Below are positions 31,683 to 35,997 of a stretch of 35,997 bases of DNA, piece by piece. The stretch's first letter is position 1. Each line of letters opens with the position of its first letter. The stretch covers positions 1 to 35,997 of the forward strand of contig CAYRZF010000012.1 in the NCBI GenBank assembly GCA_964428805.1, given 5' to 3'. Source of the stretch: CAYRZF01 sp964428805. Its GTDB lineage: Bacteria > Methylomirabilota > Methylomirabilia > Rokubacteriales > CSP1-6. Position numbers and translations under genes: made by a program. A model generated the notes under the pieces. The model was not told the origin of the DNA. It saw only the letters and a list, made by a program, of their open reading frames with translations, and ran no database searches.

Positions 31683-32054
31683 CTATGCTTCGACGATGTC
31701 TGGTTTCGTGCTTTGTACAAATGCGACTACGTCGTCACGTTCAGCCGGAGGGACTTGAAAAGCCTCCAGAGTGGCATTGAGGTGCCCCAAAAATGCCGCC
31801 CAATCGCTTTCACTGATTTTCATCCCTTTATGGGAGGTCTTCATATCTCGTCCGCTGTAGTACAGGGGACCCCCTGCACTCGAACACAGAAAATCAATCA
31901 GGAGCTGGTTTTCCCGCTTTAAGCCATCCTCTCCTCGATGCTGCCAGAAGCGAGCCAGTCGCGAATCCGCTTGTAAGCGTGGCAACAGGTCGTTGGTAAC
32001 TGCAGCGATGGCGTCATAGCCGCCAAGACGCTCATAGAGTGTTGCCTTACTCAT
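31683..32054 (-). CDS. glbN: group 1 truncated hemoglobin
   Basis: A 123-residue 2-on-2 globin: LYERLGGYDAIAAVTNDLLP (helices A-B), RFWQH (B/C region), NQLLIDFLCSSAGGPLYYSG (helix E) and MKTSHKGMKISESDWAAFL with proximal His75. It would bind heme and O2 or NO in the cytoplasm; NO detoxification or O2 handling are the usual roles. The ATG at 32054 has the strongest Shine-Dalgarno in the region (AAGGAGAT, 6 nt upstream); the longer upstream frame is rejected. It follows moaA by 88 nt on the same strand. Base composition is visibly less GC-rich than the neighbours, which may mean separate acquisition. Confidence 0.92.
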   Translation of the reverse strand: MSKATLYERLGGYDAIAAVTNDLLPRLQADSRLARFWQHRGEDGLKRENQLLIDFLCSSAGGPLYYSGRDMKTSHKGMKISESDWAAFLGHLNATLEAFQVPPAERDDVVAFVQSTKPDIVEA

Positions 32055-32142
32055 TGGTTCATCTCCTTCTGGTTTCACCGACTGCACCGGCTTGGCGGGA
32101 TCGTTCTCGACGTGACAGAGGAGCGAATCGCTTCGGTATCCG

Positions 32143-33165
32143 TTAGCCGCCGCGGGTGTGCATTTCGAGGTGGGGGTCGCGTCGAAGCTCGCTGACCTGA
32201 ACGAGAGGTGCCCGGTGGGCGAGGGCGAGCCGCTCTTCGGCGCCGCGATCGGTGCGGTTCTGCCAGGTGGGGATGATGAGGGCCTTGATCGCCTGGGGCG
32301 ACGCGCCGGCGCGGAGGGGACCGCGGAGATCGGTCCCGTCCTTGGCGTAGAGACAGAGGTACCATATGCCGTCCGCCGTGAGCCGGCTCCGGTCGCACGA
32401 GCGGCAGAACGGCGCCGTGGTGGATGAAATGATGCCGAATATGGTTCCATCCGGCAGGACGAAGCGGTCTGCCGGAGCCGTGCTCTCCTCGATCAGCGGC
32501 TCGATCCTGCCGTAGTGCCGTTCCAGCCGCTCCAGCATCGCCGCCCGGGGAAGAACCGCGTCCATGGACCACAGCGTGGCCCCGCCGACGTCCATGTACT
32601 CGATGAAGCGCACCTCGGCGCCCACCCGTTTGCCGTACTCGATGAGGTCCACCAGCTCGTCGTCGTTGATCCCGCGCATGACCACGCTGTCGAGCTTGAG
32701 CCCCTTGAAGCCCGCGCGGCCCACCGCGTTGATCCCCTCGAGCACCCTGGCGAAGTCGTCGCGACGGGTGAGCCGCTTGAAGCGCTCGGGTCGAAGCGTG
32801 TCCAGGCTGACCGTGACGCGACCCAGGCCGGCGTCGTGGAGCGCCTGAGCCTGCTCTGACAGCAGCACGCCATTGGTGGTTATGGCCAGGTCGCGGATCC
32901 GGGGCTTGGCCGCCAGCATTCTGACGAGCGTGGGCAGATCGCGGCGCAGGAGCGGTTCGCCACCGGTCAGCCGCACCTTGTCCACCCCCAACTCGGCGAA
33001 AATGTCCACGAGGGAGTTGGTCTCTTCGAAACGCAACAGGTCCTCGCGGGGGAGCCAGACATACTCCTCTTCCGGCATGCAGTACTGGCAGCGGAGGTTG
33101 CAGCGGTCCGTGACGGAGATCCGGAGGTTTCGAAGCGGGCGGCCGAGGGTGTCGAAATAGGACAT
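32143..33165 (-). CDS. moaA: GTP 3',8-cyclase MoaA
   Basis: A 340-residue radical SAM enzyme for the first step of molybdenum cofactor synthesis (GTP to 3',8-cyclo-GTP). The N-terminal SAM cluster is CNLRCQYC within RISVTDRCNLRCQYCMPEE, with LTGGEPLLRRDL following. The C-terminal substrate cluster is CRSCDRSRLTADGIWYLC (C-x2-C-x13-C), and the protein ends in the required Gly-Gly. The ATG at 33165 gives the usual start (SYFDTLGRPLRNLRIS); the frame upstream lies in the Rieske gene. The spacing to the Rieske gene is 8 nt, so it is cotranscribed. No other moa or moe genes are present in the window. Confidence 0.96.
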   Translation of the reverse strand: MSYFDTLGRPLRNLRISVTDRCNLRCQYCMPEEEYVWLPREDLLRFEETNSLVDIFAELGVDKVRLTGGEPLLRRDLPTLVRMLAAKPRIRDLAITTNGVLLSEQAQALHDAGLGRVTVSLDTLRPERFKRLTRRDDFARVLEGINAVGRAGFKGLKLDSVVMRGINDDELVDLIEYGKRVGAEVRFIEYMDVGGATLWSMDAVLPRAAMLERLERHYGRIEPLIEESTAPADRFVLPDGTIFGIISSTTAPFCRSCDRSRLTADGIWYLCLYAKDGTDLRGPLRAGASPQAIKALIIPTWQNRTDRGAEERLALAHRAPLVQVSELRRDPHLEMHTRGG

Positions 33166-33173
33166 CGGCGGCG

Positions 33174-33479
33174 TCAGAGGTCCACGAAGATCGAACTCCC
33201 CTCCACCTTGACCGGGAAGCAGGCGACTTTCACCGCCGGATTGTTGGTGTTGGCGCCCGAGGTGACATCCCAGCGCCAGCCGTGCCAGGGGCAGGTCACG
33301 ATGGTGGCCTCCAGCTCCCCTTCTCCCAGCGGACCTCCGCGATGTAGGCACGTATTGTCGAGGGCGTAAAAGGTCCCGTCCACGTTAAAAAGCGCCAGCA
33401 TTTTCCCGGCCACCTCGACGACCTTGCCCTCTCCGGGCTTGAGGTCAGCCGTCTCGGCGACTCTGGTGAATGTCCCCAT
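33174..33479 (-). CDS. Rieske [2Fe-2S] ferredoxin-like protein
   Basis: A 101-residue soluble Rieske domain with both cluster motifs: CLHRGGPLGEG (Cys-x-His) and CPWHGWRWDVTSG (Cys-x2-His). There is no membrane anchor. It resembles the small subunit of nitrite reductase (NirD type) and dioxygenase ferredoxins. The segment ANTNNPAVKVACFPVKVEG is typical of this group. It sits between the Cld-family gene (21 nt upstream) and moaA (8 nt downstream), and may transfer electrons to a partner of this operon. No nitrite reductase large subunit is nearby. Confidence 0.9.
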   Translation of the reverse strand: MGTFTRVAETADLKPGEGKVVEVAGKMLALFNVDGTFYALDNTCLHRGGPLGEGELEATIVTCPWHGWRWDVTSGANTNNPAVKVACFPVKVEGSSIFVDL

Positions 33480-33500
33480 CCTGTGTTCCCCTCACCGCGG

Positions 33501-34187
33501 TCAGCCGAGAGACCAGAGGATCTCCTCCAGCGGCCGCTTGACGCAGGTGAAGATGGGCGTGTCGCGGACCGTGTAGAGTGACCCTTTGGTCTCGCGGAGC
33601 CGCATAACCAACGTCACGAACTCCTTGGGATCCTCGCCTTCGAAGGAGACGACGAAATCCTGGTCGTCGAGCCCGAAGGAGTAGGCGGTGTTGATCCGGA
33701 TCCCCGGGAACTGGTGTCCCACCCGGATGTGCTCGTTCATGAGATTCTGGCGCTCCTCCATGGGGAGCAGGTACCACTCCCGGGTCTTCACGAAGGGATA
33801 GACGAAGAGGTATTTGCTGTGCCCCGGTTCCACCGTGACCTTCGCCTCTTCGGTGTGTCCCTTGAGATACATGGATTCTCGTGTCACCGCGAGGAAGCTG
33901 TGGGTCTGTTCCAGGTGCGGGGCCATGGCGGTTTTCCTGACCCCTTCCAGGAAGGCCTGGATCGCGTCCAGCTCGGGGGAGATGATCCAGAGGAGGAAGT
34001 CGGAGTCCTTCTTCAAACCAAGCGTCGAGTACGTTCGGAGAATTAGCCGCCCTTTGAAGTCGTCCACGCGGGCCAGGTACTCGGTGATCGCCTTCCCCTT
34101 TTCGTCCTTCGCAAGACCGTACCACGCCGGGACAGCCCGGAAGCAGGTGTAGACCATGAAGCGTCCCGGAGGCGTCTGCTCCGCCAT
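33501..34187 (-). CDS. chlorite dismutase/HemQ-family heme protein
   Basis: A 228-residue member of the Cld/HemQ family. The second ferredoxin-like half has HSKYLFVYPFVKTREWYLLP, MNEHIRVGHQFPGIRINTAY and SFGLDDQDFVVSFEGEDP, with proximal heme His153. The family includes chlorite dismutases and coproheme decarboxylases (HemQ). In Dechloromonas Cld the distal Arg is 13 residues after the proximal His; by my count that position is Asn166 here, with Arg164 nearby. The activity is therefore uncertain. It lies 10 nt after the radical SAM gene and 21 nt before the Rieske gene on one transcript. No heme-synthesis gene is adjacent. Confidence 0.88.
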   Translation of the reverse strand: MAEQTPPGRFMVYTCFRAVPAWYGLAKDEKGKAITEYLARVDDFKGRLILRTYSTLGLKKDSDFLLWIISPELDAIQAFLEGVRKTAMAPHLEQTHSFLAVTRESMYLKGHTEEAKVTVEPGHSKYLFVYPFVKTREWYLLPMEERQNLMNEHIRVGHQFPGIRINTAYSFGLDDQDFVVSFEGEDPKEFVTLVMRLRETKGSLYTVRDTPIFTCVKRPLEEILWSLG

Positions 34188-34196
34188 GGCTTCTCC

Positions 34197-35915
34197 CTAT
34201 GCGCACGCAGCGGCTGGCGCGAGTCCGGCCTTCTGGTATTCGCGGATCAGGCCCGCCTTCTTCACGCCGACATCGAAGTGATCCCACGGGAACACTTCCT
34301 CGAGCGGCCGCGTACGGCTCGTGTAGAAGGCCGGGTCGCCGTCCCACTCCCTCAACGCCTTCCGCCAGTCTCCCCCGAGCTGCGCGCTGATCTCGAGGAA
34401 GTCAGCCACCCGCCGGTCTCCCCGCGCCAGGAGCGCCTGGAGCGAAGCCTCCCGGGGGTTCTCGTGGAGCACCCGAACGTTGGAGAGGCGCCCGACGCCG
34501 CGCTTGATGATCGAGAGCTTGTTCTCGAGGCTCCGCGGGTCGTCAAACGGGGCCCACTGAAACGGCGTCCAAGGCTTGGGAACAAAAGACGAGATCGACA
34601 GCGTCAGCTTGCCGAACGGATGGCCCTCCGGATCGGGGACGCGGAGCCTGTCGAGGAGCCGGGCCGCCAGATCGGGGATCGCCTCGACATCCTCACGCGT
34701 CTCGCTCGGGAGGCCGATCATGAAGTAACACTTGAGGTTCGGAATGCCGTGACGCCTGACGAGGTGACACGCCGTGTACAGCTGCTCGTCGCTAATGGCC
34801 TTGCGGATCACATGCCTCAACCGCTCGGTGCCGGCCTCCGGTGCCATCGTGAGGGTGCGATGTCCGCCGCGCTTGAGCGACGCCACCAGGTCCTCCGTGA
34901 GGCTATCGGCACGCAGCGAGGAGATGGACACTTCGACTCCATACTCCTCGAGGATTTTCATCAGTTCCCCGATCCACGGGTAGTCTGAGACACACGCCCC
35001 CACCAACCCCACACGCTTGCCGTCCTTGGCGATCTTGGCCACCGTTTCTCGCAGCGCGTCGAGGCTCCGATGGCGGACCGGACGATAGATCTCGCCCTCG
35101 AGACAGAACCGACAGCCACGTCCGCACCCTTTCCCCACCTCGAGGAGGGACATGTGCCCGTACTCGGCCCGGGGCGTCTTCAGGAGCGAGATGGTCTCGA
35201 ACTGGTTCACGTCCTTCAGCCGGCGTTTGACCACAACGGGCGGCACCCCGGATCGAGCCGGATCGACCGCCGCCACACTGCCGTCGTCGGCGTAGCGCAC
35301 CTGATATGCCTCCGGCAGATACACGCCCAGGAGCGGCGCCAGCCGGTCGAGGAAAGCCTCTCGGGTCCGGCGGCCAGGGTCCACGCCCTCAAAAGCCTCG
35401 CGGTAGGCGGTCACGATTTCGCCGACGACCTCCTCGCCCTCCCCCACCACGATGAAATCCATGAACGGGGCGAGCGGCTCCGGATTCGCAAACGCGCAGA
35501 CGCCGCCCATCAGGATCAGCGGATCCTGGGGCCGGCGCGCCTGGGAGCGAAGCGGAATCCCCGCCATGGTAAGGAGGCGCAGCACATTGATATAGTCGCC
35601 CTCGTAGGTGACCGAGAACCCGACGAGGTGGAAGTCGGAGAGCGGTCGCTGGGTTTCGAGGGAAAACGGTGCGGTTCGGGTTCGGAGATACTCGTCCAGA
35701 TCCTCGGGATCCGGGAAGAAAGCGCGCTCGCAGACGACGTCGGGGAGCCGGTTCAGGTACGCGTACACGGTCTGGAAGCCCAGATTGGACATGCCGACCG
35801 CGTACGTGTTCGGGTAGACCAGGGCGACCGAGATCTTGCCGCCCCAGTCTTTCAGTATCCCTCCCTGCTCGAGAGCCAGGAGGGCCTGCGCCTTTTTCCG
35901 GAGGTCCCAGGACAT
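34197..35915 (-). CDS. TIGR03960-type radical SAM protein with B12-binding-like N-domain
   Basis: A 572-residue protein. Residues about 25-175 form a cobalamin-binding-like domain (ISVALVYPNTYAVGMSNLGF, VGFSVTYEGDY, LILMGGVCAFANPEPLAPF). The radical SAM core (about 250-480) has EVGKGCGRGCRFCLEGEIY with the C-x3-C-x2-C cluster, and TMAPEAGTERLRHVIRK. The C-terminal PWDHFDVGVKKAGLIREYQKA is typical of TIGR03960. That family often sits beside a DUF2344 gene or ribosomal and RNase E/G genes; none is present here. Function is not established; tRNA or RNA modification has been suggested for related proteins. It is the first gene of the operon, with a promoter about 40 nt upstream. No clear Shine-Dalgarno is seen. 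Confidence 0.87.
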   Translation of the reverse strand: MSWDLRKKAQALLALEQGGILKDWGGKISVALVYPNTYAVGMSNLGFQTVYAYLNRLPDVVCERAFFPDPEDLDEYLRTRTAPFSLETQRPLSDFHLVGFSVTYEGDYINVLRLLTMAGIPLRSQARRPQDPLILMGGVCAFANPEPLAPFMDFIVVGEGEEVVGEIVTAYREAFEGVDPGRRTREAFLDRLAPLLGVYLPEAYQVRYADDGSVAAVDPARSGVPPVVVKRRLKDVNQFETISLLKTPRAEYGHMSLLEVGKGCGRGCRFCLEGEIYRPVRHRSLDALRETVAKIAKDGKRVGLVGACVSDYPWIGELMKILEEYGVEVSISSLRADSLTEDLVASLKRGGHRTLTMAPEAGTERLRHVIRKAISDEQLYTACHLVRRHGIPNLKCYFMIGLPSETREDVEAIPDLAARLLDRLRVPDPEGHPFGKLTLSISSFVPKPWTPFQWAPFDDPRSLENKLSIIKRGVGRLSNVRVLHENPREASLQALLARGDRRVADFLEISAQLGGDWRKALREWDGDPAFYTSRTRPLEEVFPWDHFDVGVKKAGLIREYQKAGLAPAAACA

Positions 35916-35951
35916 CTATTTGCTTTTTTTGGTAATGAGTTACGCCGAGTC

Positions 35952-35981
35952 AGTGTAACAGATGCCTGAGCGGCCGGTCAA
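35952..35981 (-). promoter_or_regulatory. sigma-70-like promoter for the radical SAM-Cld-Rieske-moaA operon
   Basis: On the minus strand TTGACC (5 of 6) and TACACT (4 of 6) are 18 nt apart. Transcription would begin near 35945, about 30 nt before the ATG at 35915. The leader is A-rich. Confidence 0.5.
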
Positions 35982-35997
35982 GGCTTGCTAACCCTTG

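Noticed and set aside
1..35997. CRISPR arrays, insertion sequences, prophage, tRNA or rRNA genes
   Set aside because: No regularly spaced repeats, transposase or integrase motifs, or tRNA/rRNA-like sequence were seen on either strand. Reading by eye could miss a diverged tRNA.

Overview
The window is a high-GC bacterial chromosome segment with dense, co-directional genes, many overlapping by the 4-bp ATGA arrangement. A run of exactly 100 N at 31332-31431 shows it is a scaffold, probably metagenome-derived. There is no rRNA, tRNA, CRISPR array, transposase or phage gene. The gene mix (KorAB, LutABC, split short MetE, Cld-family protein, truncated hemoglobin) would suit a soil or subsurface lineage such as Methylomirabilota/Rokubacteria. 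That is a guess from gene content and GC, not a placement.

Left part (1-12.3 kb, all minus strand): two giant tandem paralogues (1411 and 1414 aa), each GGDEF + STAND-like NTPase + a duplicated 'YPxES' module + HEAT repeats. They overlap by 4 bp, sit behind a near-consensus sigma-54 -24/-12 element, and are coupled by another 4-bp overlap to a HAD hydrolase. Then come a thioredoxin-reductase-like flavoprotein, a STAS anti-sigma-factor-antagonist-like protein, a small exported protein and a DUF2400 protein. The paralogues carry complementary losses in their NTPase and cyclase motifs. This is the most novel-looking system in the window.

Middle (12.3-23.8 kb, minus strand): a compact operon cupin-lutA-lutB-lutC-DUF2203-metE(N-like)-metE(C-like) links LUD-type iron-sulfur oxidoreductase genes to a split methionine synthase pair. 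Upstream lie a CBS-domain gene and korAB (2-oxoacid:ferredoxin oxidoreductase), an M24 peptidase and a LysR regulator.

Right-middle (23.9-30.5 kb, plus strand): gltB-gltD (glutamate synthase) and a DinB-family gene, divergent from the LysR gene with an LTTR-type box between them. gltB is interrupted by a 22-nt insertion that is an inverted copy of sequence about 40 nt downstream. Removing exactly 22 nt restores a 1529-codon gene. This is either a template-switch mutation or an assembly/amplification artefact.

Accessory stretch (30.5-32.1 kb): a hicBA toxin-antitoxin pair whose toxin has an in-frame TGA, flanked by a functional DinB gene and a remnant of a second DinB gene end; a gap-containing hypothetical gene; and a group 1 truncated hemoglobin. 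Right end (32.1-35.9 kb, minus strand): an operon of a B12-binding-type radical SAM protein, a chlorite dismutase/HemQ-family protein, a Rieske ferredoxin and MoaA, behind a sigma-70-like promoter at the window edge.
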